A DNA stretch of 64,000 nucleotides from Sorex araneus. Lineage: Eukaryota; Chordata; Mammalia; Eulipotyphla; Soricidae. The stretch spans positions 31,153,557 through 31,217,556 of the forward strand of contig NC_073311.1 of the NCBI RefSeq assembly GCF_027595985.1, read 5' to 3'. The notes beneath the pieces were generated by a model. It made no database searches. It worked only from the letters and a program-made list of their open reading frames with translations, and was not told where the DNA came from. Below, one piece after another: positions 33,481 through 44,142 of this stretch. A program made the position numbers and the translations under genes. Every line of letters starts with the position of its first letter. The first letter of the stretch is position 1.

Positions 33481-33760
33481 TTAAAACTCATGACCACATC
33501 CTTGCAAAATACTCTGAGCCAGAGACTATTTCAGGCCCATGAAATTATGTGCTTCAGCCCTGGTACATGACGGTACAGATACTACACTTCTTCACGACTT
33601 GGTCACTATCTCTATTGTATGGCTTCTGATTAATGTTATAAACATCCAAGTGGCCCCTGGCAAATAAAAGTTTCACCGTCCTGCTTGTGCTTTTGCTGCA
33701 GGCCCAAGATGGTTATACGCATTCATACTGAGTGTGGTAGATAAGAAGTTTAGTATGGGA

Positions 33761-33931
33761 TGGGGCTGGAGCGATAGCACAGCGGGTAGGGTGTTTGCCT
33801 TGCACACGGCCAACCCGGGTTCGATTCCCAGCATCCCATATGGTCCCCCGAGCACCGCCAGGAGGGATTCCTGAGTGCAGAGCTAGGAGTAACCCCTGAG
33901 CATCACCAAGTGTGACCCAGAAAGAAAAAAA
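33761..33931 (+). mobile_element. Poly(A)-type SINE, near consensus
   Basis: Perfect target duplications AAGTTTAGTATGGGA (33746-33760 and 33932-33946). A clean full-length copy with B box CCGGGTTCGATTCCCAGC and a GAAAAAAAAA tail, among the youngest here. Confidence 0.97.
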
Positions 33932-33942
33932 AAGTTTAGTAT

Positions 33943-33944
<2 letters not shown>

Positions 33945-34015
<71 letters not shown>
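33945..34015 (+). repeat. (GA)n in an old SINE head
   Basis: About 35 GA units sit where the following old SINE should have its GAGAGATAGTACAGCA head, so the repeat appears to have grown from it. Confidence 0.93.
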
Positions 34016-34020
<5 letters not shown>

Positions 34021-34180
34021 AGCAGGCAGGATGCTTGCATTGCATGAAGCTGACTCCCTTTCAATCCCAGGTACCGCACATGGCCCCGAGCCCTAGGAGT
34101 GATTCCAAAGCCCTGCCAGGAGTGATTCCTAAGCACAGTCAGAAGGAAGCCCTCAGCACAGCAAATGTGGGCCAAATCAC
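34016..34180 (+). mobile_element. Old poly(A)-type SINE
   Basis: GGTACAGCAGGCAGGATGCT, TTTCAATCCCAGGTACC, GGAGTGATTCCTAAGCACAG and AAATGTGGGCCAAAT. Confidence 0.8.
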
Positions 34181-34199
34181 CTCACACCCCACCCCCCAA

Positions 34200-35428
34200 A
34201 TTTTAGTACAACAAAATTTTAAACATTTAAAAAGGAGACATCTTTATTTTTTGAAAAATGGCAAAATATCTTTATTGTTTGAAGCATATAAAATAGTAAA
34301 CAAAAATCAGTATGACATTTTATTTCTTTTTTTGACATTTTATTTTTTATTGTTCTTAATAGCTATAAAAATACAATGCCATTTAGTCTTTATAAACTCC
34401 TGAAAAGGATCAAGAGCTGATTTTTAAAAGGTACTAAAACACACAATGAGTTTTTAAACACACAATGAGAAAAATTTTAAATATAGACCCCTACAGTAAT
34501 TAGGACGATGTGTTTTCTTTCTTTTTTAAAACACAGAGAGAATTTCCCCAGTGTTCCTTACAGACATCATAACGTCATAAATGAAAACCGCCTTCTCCTG
34601 CTTTCTTTGCTCTTTTGACAAAGGTAAACAGAAAAGCAAGCTAAAATTTATATTCTTTGATTTAATCTCTGATTTAAGACAAAACAAAACTCTCAGTTTG
34701 TAACCAAAAAGACCTTTGAGAATCCTAGGCTAACTTTCATTTCATATTTGTGTTTCAAATCACAATACATTAAATATAATAGTAAGTATTCATGAGAATG
34801 TGCTTTTTTCAAAGGTACTTTTTGTTCAGCTGTGACAATCACTCTAAGCACCATTTCTGAAACACATGATTACATATATATACATATATATGTGTTTAAT
34901 TATCACTGTTAAATCATCTGGCAAATGCTGAGCATACTGACTGAAATCACACTACATAATCCTTATGAACTGGAATTCACAGATTTAGATCCAACTCATA
35001 TCTTTCAGTGCGTTCATCTATTAAAGATTCATATTCTAAACTTTATTTCATTTCAGATTGGTCAAAGGATAAACAATGAGCACCATGATTGAATTAAAAA
35101 AATAAACACTGTCCTATGCCATAAATGTACTGCTGCTAATTAAAACAAGTACATGCTTACTATCACTTGGGACTTTTATAAGATAACCTCTTTAAGGCAG
35201 TGGTAAGCAAGAATATTTTTTCTGAACTATGAGTCAGATCATTAACTCATTTGATGTCTCCCGCACATGAACTGCTTTAAGGAGTTGCCTGAACATTGTC
35301 AGTCTGAGATCATTTAACAATGCAGTTCACAGAATTGATTACTTTCCTGGAAGGATGTGGATTATAACTGAAAACTGACATTTAAAATAACATGGGGGAA
35401 AATACAGAGTCACTTGAATGCTTATAAC
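34200..35428. other. AT-rich DNA downstream of POC1B
   Basis: Several AATAAA hexamers on the minus strand lie near 34.2-34.35 kb, so part of this could be a long POC1B 3' UTR. No repeats were recognised. Confidence 0.45.
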
Positions 35429-35434
35429 TTTATT
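35429..35434 (-). terminator. Candidate POC1B poly(A) signal
   Basis: TTTATT on the plus strand reads AATAAA on the minus strand, about 220 bp downstream of the POC1B stop at 35653. It is the nearest canonical hexamer after the stop. Further hexamers occur near 34.2-34.35 kb, so a longer 3' UTR is also possible. Confidence 0.4.
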
Positions 35435-35652
35435 ACTACAATTATAAAAGGTATTTGAATCAGCCCTTGACATTGACTTTTGTTGTAACCAGTGCTTAAT
35501 TTTTGTCCTTTTCACCTTTTGTTCTGCCGCTCACCCTTTTAAGAAATGTCATGATAATGGGAGCATGGCTGTGTTGCATGAAGCACCGTGGACTGCCTTC
35601 CTGGGTCACTGGACATGTGTTCATTTATCATGCCTCTGCTCATACTTTCCAT

Positions 35653-35757
35653 TCAACTTTTCTGCTGTATCACACTGAGAAGCTTGTGCTGATTCTCAAG
35701 GCAGTCTTTCAACTTATCTTCAGTCAAAGTCAGCCGCTGCTCCAAGATGGAGACTGT
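35653..35757 (-). CDS. POC1B: POC1B terminal coding exon (C-terminal coiled coil and stop)
   Basis: This exon encodes 34 residues and a stop, beginning [20 protein letters not shown] and ending QQKS. That matches the remembered C terminus of POC1B, a centriole/basal-body protein with N-terminal WD40 repeats and a C-terminal coiled coil needed for centriole integrity and ciliogenesis. Read on the minus strand, the acceptor is a pyrimidine-rich stretch ending CTCTCTGCAG just before ACA GTC (AG at 35759-35758). The heptad-like leucines fit a coiled coil. It joins in phase 0 to the exon at 40739-40957, whose last residues are SVLTQ, restoring [10 protein letters not shown]. It differs from the remembered human tail at a few positions near the end. 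POC1A is a paralogue, but the flanking exon favours POC1B. Confidence 0.93.
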   Translation of the reverse strand, partial: TVSILEQRLTLTEDKLKDCLENQHKLLSVIQQKS

Positions 35758-36676
35758 CTGCAGAGAGCACAGGACAGTGGCCGGTGAGCTCAGAGAAAAG
35801 ACCACAGGGACAGTCTTGCGCCGGAGCGCCAATTCTGGAATTGAAACGCTGGCCCCTTTGCCAGGAAGTTGGCTCAAAAGTGAAGTGTAAGATCTTGCTT
35901 TGCTTCTGACTCCTCAGGATACGGCAAAGTAAATCAGTTTGAGGAAAGGGAAAAAACCAGCTGGGAAGCGCTCGAAGACCAAGGCTCTGTAAATATTCGG
36001 AATGCTTGCTTTGCCAAAGCCTCCCTGGCAGAGAGGAGCCTGCTTGACAGATTCTAGGTGGTGCCACTAGCACAGGGCAGTGTGTGGAGTAGGGAGCGGA
36101 GGCCACATGCCTAGCCAGGTGCTGCTGCAATGACTGCAGTGACAAGTTCGTCTGACACAATCATTCCCAATGGACCCTTCTTCTACTACCCCTGACACTG
36201 AAACGCTGAGTTCACATCGAAAACTTAATTTCTGGGGATAATAGCACTCCACAGGATTGTTAGGAGATAAGTAATAAACTAATGAATGTGACATGCACTA
36301 GGTTGGAAATGCATGGGATGTGATGAATCTTAGCTATTCTTACTCCTCTGGGCAACACATGAATTTATGACTACGCGCACAGAATTTAGGAAATAGAATT
36401 ATTTTGTGATATCCAATATTTCCATCTTTAGTTTTTCATATAGAGATTTTTTTTGGTATGAAAAGGTATGGGTTCAGGAAGCTACACTTGTCACTTTATG
36501 TGGTGCCATAATAAAAACCAAATCAAACAGAAAAAACAACCCAAAATTAAAAAACAACAACAAACTCTTGGCCTTATAACCAGCACCCAGTTCAAGACTG
36601 CATTTCCAGACAGAAACTCCAAGCACCTAACCGATCACCACCCTACACACCCACATAACATCTCCATCTTGACGCA

Positions 36677-36723
36677 CCCTCCCTCCCTCCCTCCCTCCCT
36701 CCCTCCCTCCCTCCCTCCCTCCC
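36677..36723 (+). repeat. (CCCT)n microsatellite
   Basis: About 11-12 units. Confidence 0.97.
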
Positions 36724-36761
36724 GTTCTTTCTTCCTTCCTAAACAAAATCTTTGATATCCA

Positions 36762-36866
36762 TCCTTCCTTCCTTCCTTCCTTCCTTCCTTCCTTCCTTCC
36801 TTCCTTCCTTCCTTCCTTCCTTCCTTCCTTCCTTCCTTCCTTCCTTCCTTCCTTCCTTCCTTCCTT
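36762..36866 (+). repeat. (TTCC)n microsatellite, about 26 units
   Basis: An essentially perfect 105-bp tract, GGAA on the POC1B-coding strand. It adjoins the tail side of an antisense SINE. Confidence 0.97.
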
Positions 36867-36904
36867 CTTCCCTCTCGCCCTCCCACCCTCCCTCCACCCC
36901 CAGT

Positions 36905-37042
36905 CCCCAGTGTTGCTCCCTGGCTCTGTGCTCAAGGATTACTCCTGGTGCGGCTCAAAGGCACATATGGGATGCCGGGATCAAACCCAGGTTGGCTGGG
37001 GGCAAGGCAAGCACCCTACCACTGTACTATCTCTCCAGCCCC
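36905..37042 (-). mobile_element. Poly(A)-type SINE, antisense
   Basis: CTGGCTCTGTGCTCAAGGAT, GGGATCAAACCCAGGTTGGC and CTGTACTATCTCTCCAGCCCC. Confidence 0.9.
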
Positions 37043-37439
37043 AGTTATCACTTTCTGACATCTTTTAGGATTTTCTTTCAGGAGCATGCCCCTAGACACT
37101 CTCATTTTATTGACCCCATTTAGAAACTTTGGTACTTGTTATATCACCGAAAACCACTTGATCTAGAAGCTCCTTTTCTTTTCTTTGCAATTTCTCTGCT
37201 GACAGACTCAAGCCATGTCACCTGCAGAGTGTCCACCATTGTGGACCTTAGAAAAGATATGCTCACTCCACTGTCCATAAGATGTGGCTAGATTCCTTGG
37301 TAAGACAAGGTCGTGATCTTGTCTTTGGAGGACATTAGAGGACACTAAGTACATCTCTGTTTTCATGACAGCAACACCTATTCAATGCCTAGATCTAGAC
37401 ACACGGTGATATTCTAATCTCATCATTTAAAACAGCTTA

Positions 37440-37592
37440 GGGCCAGAGAGACAGTTTAATAGGCCGGCTCACTCTCTGCATTCAGGAGGCCCATTCAGGA
37501 GGCCTGGGTTCAGTCCCCAGTACCTCCTGGTCCTCTGATCACAGCTGTGAGTAGTAGTTCCTAAGGACTGCCCAGCGTGACCCCAAGACATA
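37440..37592 (+). mobile_element. Old poly(A)-type SINE with a 14-bp internal duplication
   Basis: GGGCCAGAGAGACAGTTTAA, a doubled CATTCAGGAGGCC, B box TGGGTTCAGTCCCCAG, and CAGCGTGACCCCAAG. Confidence 0.75.
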
Positions 37593-37626
37593 CACAGGTA
37601 CATGCAAAAACATACATATTCTAGAA

Positions 37627-37785
37627 GGCCAGAGAGAGCTCAGTAGGCTGTGCATGGGCTCAGCCTGCAAGTGGCCCAGGTTTGAATTGTAGCCCTGGTG
37701 TTGTCTAAGTGCTGTGACCCCTTGCAAGTACAGAGCCAGTAGTAATTCCTAAGCACTGCCAGGGATGGTTCAAAACCCAAACACA
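37627..37785 (+). mobile_element. Old poly(A)-type SINE
   Basis: GGCCAGAGAGAGCTCAGTAG, CAGGTTTGAATTGTAGCCC and AGTAATTCCTAAGCACTGCC. Confidence 0.75.
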
Positions 37786-38593
37786 CTTAAAAACAAGTGC
37801 TGGCATAATTTATAAACAAGGACCCTACTGTCATGCCCTGTTCAGTTAGACAATGGTAGAGTTCATGCAGGAAAAATCAGAATAAATGTTTATTTGACTT
37901 AAGTTTCAAGATAATGAATTGGTATCCTATCATCCTCTGAAGCTAACCATTTAACAAATGTTAGTTTTTGCTCTCTAATCACAGCTATTATATGTGTGCA
38001 TATATACTACATGTGACAAATTAAAAATAATAGTAATGTTAATAATATTTTCTACTATCTCTTGAGGACCTACTATGAGCTATGCATTATAACAGATACT
38101 TAGATATCATGATTATACGCACTACAATTGTGGATATACATTATCAACACCTCCAACACTGGTAAATTCCATTTATATATCATCTAAGACATAATTACAT
38201 TTTAATTTATTTGTAATGATAGCTCAGTACAGATGGTTATAAACACTGCACAGAGTTAGGGATGTTTAGTCATCTGTAATTAAAGTGAGTTCCAACATGC
38301 TTATTTCACTTGCTCTAGCCCACAGATTCACTGCTCTCATTTTCAATAATGTTGTGTCTGTCTTAACCTTTGTATATGAGTGTAAAATTAAGTCAGCCTT
38401 CAAAATTCAAAAAAAAACCCATAGAAATGCTCAGTAGAACTTAAGTGATTTATTTATTACCCTTAAGTCAGGTAAAAAAAAAAGAGAGAATGGCCATGAC
38501 ATGAAAAGAATTGAGAATGGAAATATTTGTTTGGGTTAGGACCTAGCATAAATGTAAGTGTAGATAAAGAAGTCATGGTAATATGAAAAATAA

Positions 38594-38960
38594 GAAAACT
38601 ATAATTTGAATCAGAAGGAGAGGGATAGATATGGAATAATTGCATTCATTTGTGGAATATGAAAAAATAATGAGATTAATATCAAAGACCAAGGAAAACG
38701 GGGCCCAGGAAAACTGGTAGGCTGGAAGCTTACCGGAAGTGTGTGTTGGGGTGGGGGTGCGGGGAGGGCAGTTAGGACAGAGAAGGGACCAGTATGGCAA
38801 TAGTAGTTGGAAATGATCATTTTGGATAAGAACTGAGTGCTGAAAGTAAGTAAAGGGATATACATGATAGCCTTTCAATGATAGCCTTTCAGTATCTGTA
38901 TTGCAAACCATAGGGAGGAAGGGGAAGGTAAGAGGGAGAGAGAGAGAGACAGAGAGAGAC

Positions 38961-39044
<84 letters not shown>

Positions 39045-39165
39045 AAAGTGCTTGCCATAGAGAGGCAGGGAGGGGGAAACTGGGGACATTACATACACTA
39101 GTGAAGGGACGGGTGTGGAAACATTATATGACTGAAACCCAACTATGAACAGCTTTTTTAAAAAA
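38594..39165 (+). mobile_element. L1 3' UTR, older subfamily, with (GA)n
   Basis: AGATATGGAATAATTGCATT, CAGTTAGGACAGAGAAGGGA, GATCATTTTGGATAAGAACT, TATTGCAAACCATAGG, the GA tract, and ATATGACTGAAACCCAACTA. A 15-bp tandem duplication (ATGATAGCCTTTCA) lies at about 38871-38900. It matches 47840-48355. Confidence 0.9.
38936..39041 (+). repeat. (GA)n microsatellite in the L1 3' UTR
   Basis: About 100 bp of GA with a few C interruptions at its left end. Confidence 0.97.
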
Positions 39166-40261
39166 AGAAAGAAAACTGGCATGCAGTTGAGAGGAAAACT
39201 GCCTCCAAAAGGGAAAAAAATGTCTGGTGACTGAAGTTGAAAATCACTTTTACCACAATACTGCAAAGAAAAAGATGAAATATTTTAATGATTTTAGTTT
39301 TAAATTGTGGGACTCCAGGTTGTCACGTGGCCTCTACCTGCAATCCCATGTCCCCTAAATCCAAAGGTGTTGTGATGCTACTATAAAGTAAAAATGTTTA
39401 TTTCCTCAGTGACTCCAAATCCTGGACATAAAACAGAGTCATGAACGTATTTAAATAGACTGATACCACAACTTTGGATTCTCTGAGGAACTGCACTAGT
39501 GTACTTAACTGCACTAGTCTGGTGTAGTCAAACTATACTTTTTAATTTGTCTAGTTCATTATTATGTGCAATAGGGGCTGAAAACAGAAATGGTTGATTT
39601 TTAAACAATAGTGACTTCAACTTGTAATGTTTATTATATAGAAGTCATGTCAATATCACATTATACCTCTCTTTCCGAACAACTTGTGACAATGATTGCT
39701 CTGTCAGAGACTGATGCCTCCTCACTATAGCCAAGAGGAATGAGAAGACTGTAAAGCAAAAAGAGTCAAGAGAGCTGAAAGAAACTTCTGGCATACCACT
39801 TCCCTTAAATAGCATATCTTTCTGTCCTGATCAGAGTGGAGGGCTTTTGATATACTAAGTAGATACATAAATTCCTTATTTGTAAGGTAAATTGGCATTA
39901 ATGCCTGGGTAGAATTTTAAATCAGGAATGTAAAAGCCACCATGTTCAGTAGAACACACCAAAATGATTTTTTTTTCCTTTCCCTTTTTTGGTGGTGGTG
40001 GGGGATGATAGAAACTTTGGGATGAGAGAAGACAGTACTTGGGAAATTTTGAGATGAGAGAGATAATATTTGGACAGTTGAAATATTTTCAAAGTGAAGA
40101 ACTACAAGCACTGCCATTACTTCATTTTTTAAATGTCCTAATATGAGCACACTGAATCAGAAACTCCTATGGAAAAACTTGACTACCTAGGGCAAGAAAA
40201 ACCCATATTAAGAACATGAACACCTCCACTGTCCACCCTTAGCTCCACGGCTTCCTTCTGG

Positions 40262-40540
40262 CCTCCAGATATCGGGAACTGGAGGAAAGAAGAGAAGAAG
40301 GAAGAGGAAGAGGAAGAGAAAAGGAGGGAGAGAGGAAGGCAGAGAGAAGGAGAGGGAAGGAAGGATGGGTAGAGGAAAAGAGTAAGTGGTATAGAGAGGG
40401 AAAGAGGGAAAGAGAAAGGGAGAGGGAAGGAGAAAAGAAAAAGGAAAGTGATGAAGAGGGAGAGAGAGAAGGGAAGAAGGAGAGAGGTAAAGGGAGAAAG
40501 ACAGGAATGTGAGGTGGAGGAAGGAAGGCAGAAAGAGGGA
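40262..40540 (+). repeat. Long purine-rich (polypurine) tract
   Basis: Nearly 280 bp of irregular GGAAGA/GAGAGGGA sequence with very few pyrimidines, inside the last POC1B intron about 200 bp from the penultimate exon. Confidence 0.93.
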
Positions 40541-40738
40541 ATACGTGGACTCTGACTTTACCTCTAAAAGATACTGCTTTTAGATATACGCAGCGCATGC
40601 CTTGCTTTTATTGATTGCTGTCTTGAACTTGTCTCGAAAGAAAACGTCCCCTCTGGTCTGCTATTTCTGCAGCATGCAGTCTGTAACCAGGGCTTTTATT
40701 TTATCTCTTACCCCCAAGTACAAAACATGCTCACCCAC

Positions 40739-40957
40739 CTGTGTCAAAACACTGAGCTGTTCCATAATATGCTCTAAGGCTTCGGTCATGGCAAGAGGTA
40801 TGCTTCTCTGGCTCTCGGCGGGGAGGTCACACACATCCTCTGTTTTCTTTTGCGTAGCTGTCGGTGCACATTCCGATGTCATTAAGGAAGGGTTTAAGAA
40901 ATAACCGCAGACTTCTTCACCCTTTTCTGGTACAGTTCTAACGATGTTTTCTGTTGA
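40739..40957 (-). CDS. POC1B: POC1B penultimate coding exon
   Basis: This 219-bp exon (73 codons, phase 0 at both ends) encodes the linker between the WD40 propeller and the terminal coiled coil. Diagnostic segments are [34 protein letters not shown] and the terminal SVLTQ, which align to remembered human POC1B. The donor on the minus strand is CAG then GTGGGTGAG (GT at 40738-40737). The acceptor is most simply the AG at 40959-40958, after a T-rich stretch. That 5' boundary is less certain than the donor because another AG lies a few bases inside. The intron to the last exon is 4,981 bp and holds an L1, SINEs and long microsatellites. No earlier POC1B exon was recognised between 41 and 64 kb. 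Confidence 0.93.
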
Positions 40958-41417
40958 CTTTGATATCACAGAAAAGATAAAAAGTGATCATTTTCACGCT
41001 TAAAGAGAATTATGGCTCATATAAGTATATAGTATATGAAACCATAATCTAATAGAAGTATCTATATAAGTGTAATATGATAAAGTCACGTATTATTACA
41101 TATGTGTATTTCAATATTCCTCTTTTAAAAGCCTATCCTTCATTTAAGTATTATTATTTGGACATGGGGTTGGGGGAGAGAGGCGTCTTCTCAAGTGGCA
41201 TCCAAGAGCCTAGCGATCCACCAGTGATTCTCAGCCAAACAAGAGCTCAAGAGCCTAGAACCATCTTATCCTTTCAGTCAAAGAGATGGGGATTACCCAG
41301 GCCACCGGGGCAGTGCAATACTCAGGATGAGACTGAGGGGACATTTGGTCACAGAGAGCAAACCTGGTAACTGGTACACTACTCTTCCCGGACCCCTAAC
41401 TGCTTTTTGTTGTTGTT

Positions 41418-41584
41418 GTTTTCTTTTTTTCTTTTTGGGTTACACCCGGCGATACACAGGGGTTATTCCTGACTCATGCACTCAGGAATTACTCCTGGCA
41501 GTGCTCGGGGGACCATATGGGATGCTGGGAATCAAACCCGTTTGCAAGGCAAACGCCCTACCCACTGTGCTATTGCTCCAGCCC
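41418..41584 (-). mobile_element. Poly(A)-type SINE, antisense
   Basis: GGGTTACACCCGGCGATACA, GGGAATCAAACCCGTTTGCA (part of the head deleted) and TATTGCTCCAGCCC. Flanks CCTAACTGCTTTTT and CCTCACTACTTTTT look like a target duplication with two changes. Confidence 0.93.
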
Positions 41585-41756
41585 ACCTCACTACTTTTTA
41601 ATGGTAGCAAATTATGGAAATGATAATTCTAGGACAAAAACCAAAACTAAAAAAAAAAGAGAAAATTCACATTTTCTTGATGCTTTTTTGCATAAAATAC
41701 ACTTTCATTGCATGTTCAAGGGCTCAGGTTTTCTACCATTGGAAAGAGTGTTAAGG

Positions 41757-41825
41757 AATCTGGCTGAAGTGGTAGAGTACATACCTTTCATGGGCGGGGC
41801 CCTGGGTTTGATTCCCAGGGTTCCC
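41757..41825 (+). mobile_element. tRNA-like SINE fragment
   Basis: CTGGCTGAAGTGGTAGAGTA and CTGGGTTTGATTCCCAGGG give A- and B-box-like segments. There is no intact cloverleaf or expected flanks, so a relic is more likely than a tRNA gene. Confidence 0.45.
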
Positions 41826-41959
41826 TGATGCCCATTATACTCCCCATTTTAAAATTAAAAGATGCTTTAGGTGCGACTAATTTTTATTTTTGAAATAATT
41901 ATCAGACTTCCCACAAACTGGAAGAATAGACACTAGCAAGCAAAGCTCCTGGCTAAAGC

Positions 41960-42768
41960 ACAACCAGAAATCAACAACACATCATGGGAAAGCCCACCTA
42001 CTCAAAACCTGGCTGACTGAGACACATGTGCATCCCTGCATCTGATGGTGCAGTATCGGACAGGGGGGAGCAGTCAGAGAGAAGAGCCCATAGCAATCGG
42101 TACACTCAAAGCAGCAGCATTTTGGTGGGCGGGTGTGGTTTGGCAGGGAGAGGGAAGGAACTGTGAAGACACACTCTACTTTCCATACTGGGGTAGAAGA
42201 TTCTACCGATGGCAATTCTGGAACATTCAAAGGATCCTGAGACCTGGAGTCGGACTTGGAGGCAGTTGCACATGCCGAGTTCCTTCCCGCCTCCACAAAG
42301 GAAAAGCATAAAACCCACTGGGACACAGGAGTGCAGACCGAGAGGAGCAGAAAAAGCAGGTCAGAATAGCCACAGATGCTGAGGAGCAGCTTTGACCTTG
42401 CTCCCAGTCACCTTGGCCCTCCAACCCCTCATCACCACAGAAAACAAAGGAGAAATCCAACGCTAAAACCACAGCACCACCTACAGGACAACAAGAGAAG
42501 CCAAACAGCACGCAAGCAGAAAAAGTGTTGCAAACAAGCATTGCGAAACAAAGATGGAAAGAAACTATGCGGAAGAATCCAGGCCTGAGATAGATGGCCA
42601 TAGGCAACAGAAAATGAGAACTAGTCTACAGAACAACTCACCTTGGTGTGGGTGCAGGTAGGGGAGGGTCTGGGGTTGGAACATTGTATGCATTGAAACC
42701 CTATCCTCAATGGTACATCACGTTGTGTCATGGTACACCATGGTGAACAAATATAATTTTTTGTTTTG
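41960..42768 (+). mobile_element. Possible L1-related retroposon
   Basis: The right end (GGTTGGAACATTGTATGCAT, TGAAACCCTATCC, CATGGTGAACAAATATAA) resembles a decayed L1 3' terminus. The left 600 bp are unidentified, GC-richer and without long frames. This is a weak call. Confidence 0.3.
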
Positions 42769-42769
42769 A

Positions 42770-42888
42770 AATAAGGACTGAGGGGTAACTCCTAGTGATT
42801 CTCAGCTTTGGGCCCTGCACTGCCAGGGACCAACAGGACCATACCTGGTGGTGTTCAGGAGGTCATGTGGTCCCATGGGTCAAACTTT
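42770..42888 (-). mobile_element. Old SINE fragment, antisense
   Basis: GGGGTAACTCCTAGTGATTC, TGGTGGTGTTCAGGAGGTCA and CCATGGGTCAAAC show decayed body followed by the start of a head. Confidence 0.5.
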
Positions 42889-43551
42889 TTTTTAATAACT
42901 TCCCTACTGTTTCCCATAATGGCTGATCTAACTTACAACCTTGCCAATAGACCATATGCATTGCCTTTGCTGTATATTCTCCGACAGTCGCTTGTGTCTT
43001 GTCTTTGTGTTAATAGCTATTTCCACAGGTGTGAGGTGATGTGCTGTATATTTGATTGGCATTTCCCTGATGATTAGTGAAAGTGAACTTTTTTTATGCG
43101 CCTATAGACTTATCTATGTCATTTTTAGAAAAAGATATACATCTATTCAGTTCATTTGCCCATTTTCTTAAATAAAAATACCTTAGTTGTGCGGTATATT
43201 TTAAATGTTAACGCTATCAAATATATGATTAGAAATATTTTCTGTCATTCAGTAGGCCACCTTTACTGATAATCTTTCTTTGCCATGTAGCAATTTTCTA
43301 GTTTTATATAGATCCACAATTCTTTTTTCCTTTGCGGTGTTAAAACCAATGAGTTGCTGGCTGAAATTTATGAATTTATGGAATATGTTTTCTTCCAGTT
43401 TATGCCATTTCCAGGACTACAGATCTTATGGTCAAACTGAAGATGATTTTTGTGCTTGGTATGAGATAGTGGTCTAGTTTTATTATTTTCATGAGGCTGT
43501 CCAGTTTTCACAGAACCATTAACTGAGGGGCGGTCTTTTCTATATAGTTTC

Positions 43552-43553
<2 letters not shown>

Positions 43554-43599
<46 letters not shown>

Positions 43600-43645
43600 G
43601 CACACGAGTGTTGTCTTACTTGCTGTACTATCTCCCCAGCCCTGG
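43554..43645 (-). repeat. (TG)n plus SINE head remnant
   Basis: About 22 TG units followed by CTTGCTGTACTATCTCCCCA, the antisense end of a poly(A)-type SINE, within the L1. Confidence 0.85.
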
Positions 43646-43857
43646 TTCCTTTTTCTTAATTTAATCGACGAGGTATTCTGAGTTTATACCTAGGCTATTT
43701 TGCTTCACAGATCTTTGTTCATATTTTTATATGAGTACAATGCATTTTTACTATTAAAACTTTGTAAATAGGTTTGCAATCAAGGAATGTCACACCTCTA
43801 GATCTGTTGCTCTTTTTCAAGATTACTTTGGCTAATTGGGGTCTTTTGTAGCTCCAT

Positions 43858-44142
43858 TCAGACTGGAGTGATAGCACAGCGGGTAGGGCGTTTGCTTGCA
43901 TGCTGCTGACTTGGGTACGATTTCTACATCTCTCTCAGAGAGCCTGGAAAGCTAGTGAGAGTATCCCACCTGTACGGCAGAGCCTGGCAAGCTACCGAGA
44001 GTATCCAGCCTGCATGGCAGAGCCTGGCAAGCTACTCGTGGCATATTCAATATGCCAAAAACAGTAACAACAAGTCTCACAATGGAGATGTTACTGGTGC
44101 CCACTCGAGCAAATCGATGAACAACAGGACGACATTGTTACA
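43858..44142 (+). mobile_element. RTE-tailed SINE with an internal duplication, nested in L1
   Basis: Perfect target duplications GTAGCTCCAT (43848-43857 and 44143-44152). The body carries the AGCTAGTGAGAGTATCC...GGCAGAGCCTGG unit twice (about 43951-44033), where other copies have it once. The tail runs to GACGACATTGTTACA. Confidence 0.93.

Larger units (their letters stand above)
35758..40738 (-). other. POC1B: POC1B last intron
   Basis: The intron runs from GTGGGTG (40738) to TCTGCAG (35758). It contains a sense-strand L1 3' UTR (38594-39165), SINE copies at 36905-37042, 37440-37592 and 37627-37785, the (CCCT)n and (TTCC)n tracts, a (GA)n tract and the purine-rich tract at 40262-40540. The rest looks unique. 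Confidence 0.85.

Noticed and set aside
33055..33570. 171-codon open frame
   Set aside because: It crosses the quasi-periodic block, and the translation reads as repetitive DNA, not a protein family.
36677..36866. Possible CRISPR or satellite array
   Set aside because: Simple tetranucleotide repeats without spacers, in a mammalian genome.
36627..36935. KEGRKEGR and GGREGGRE repeat proteins
   Set aside because: Pure translations of the (TTCC)n and (CCCT)n microsatellites.
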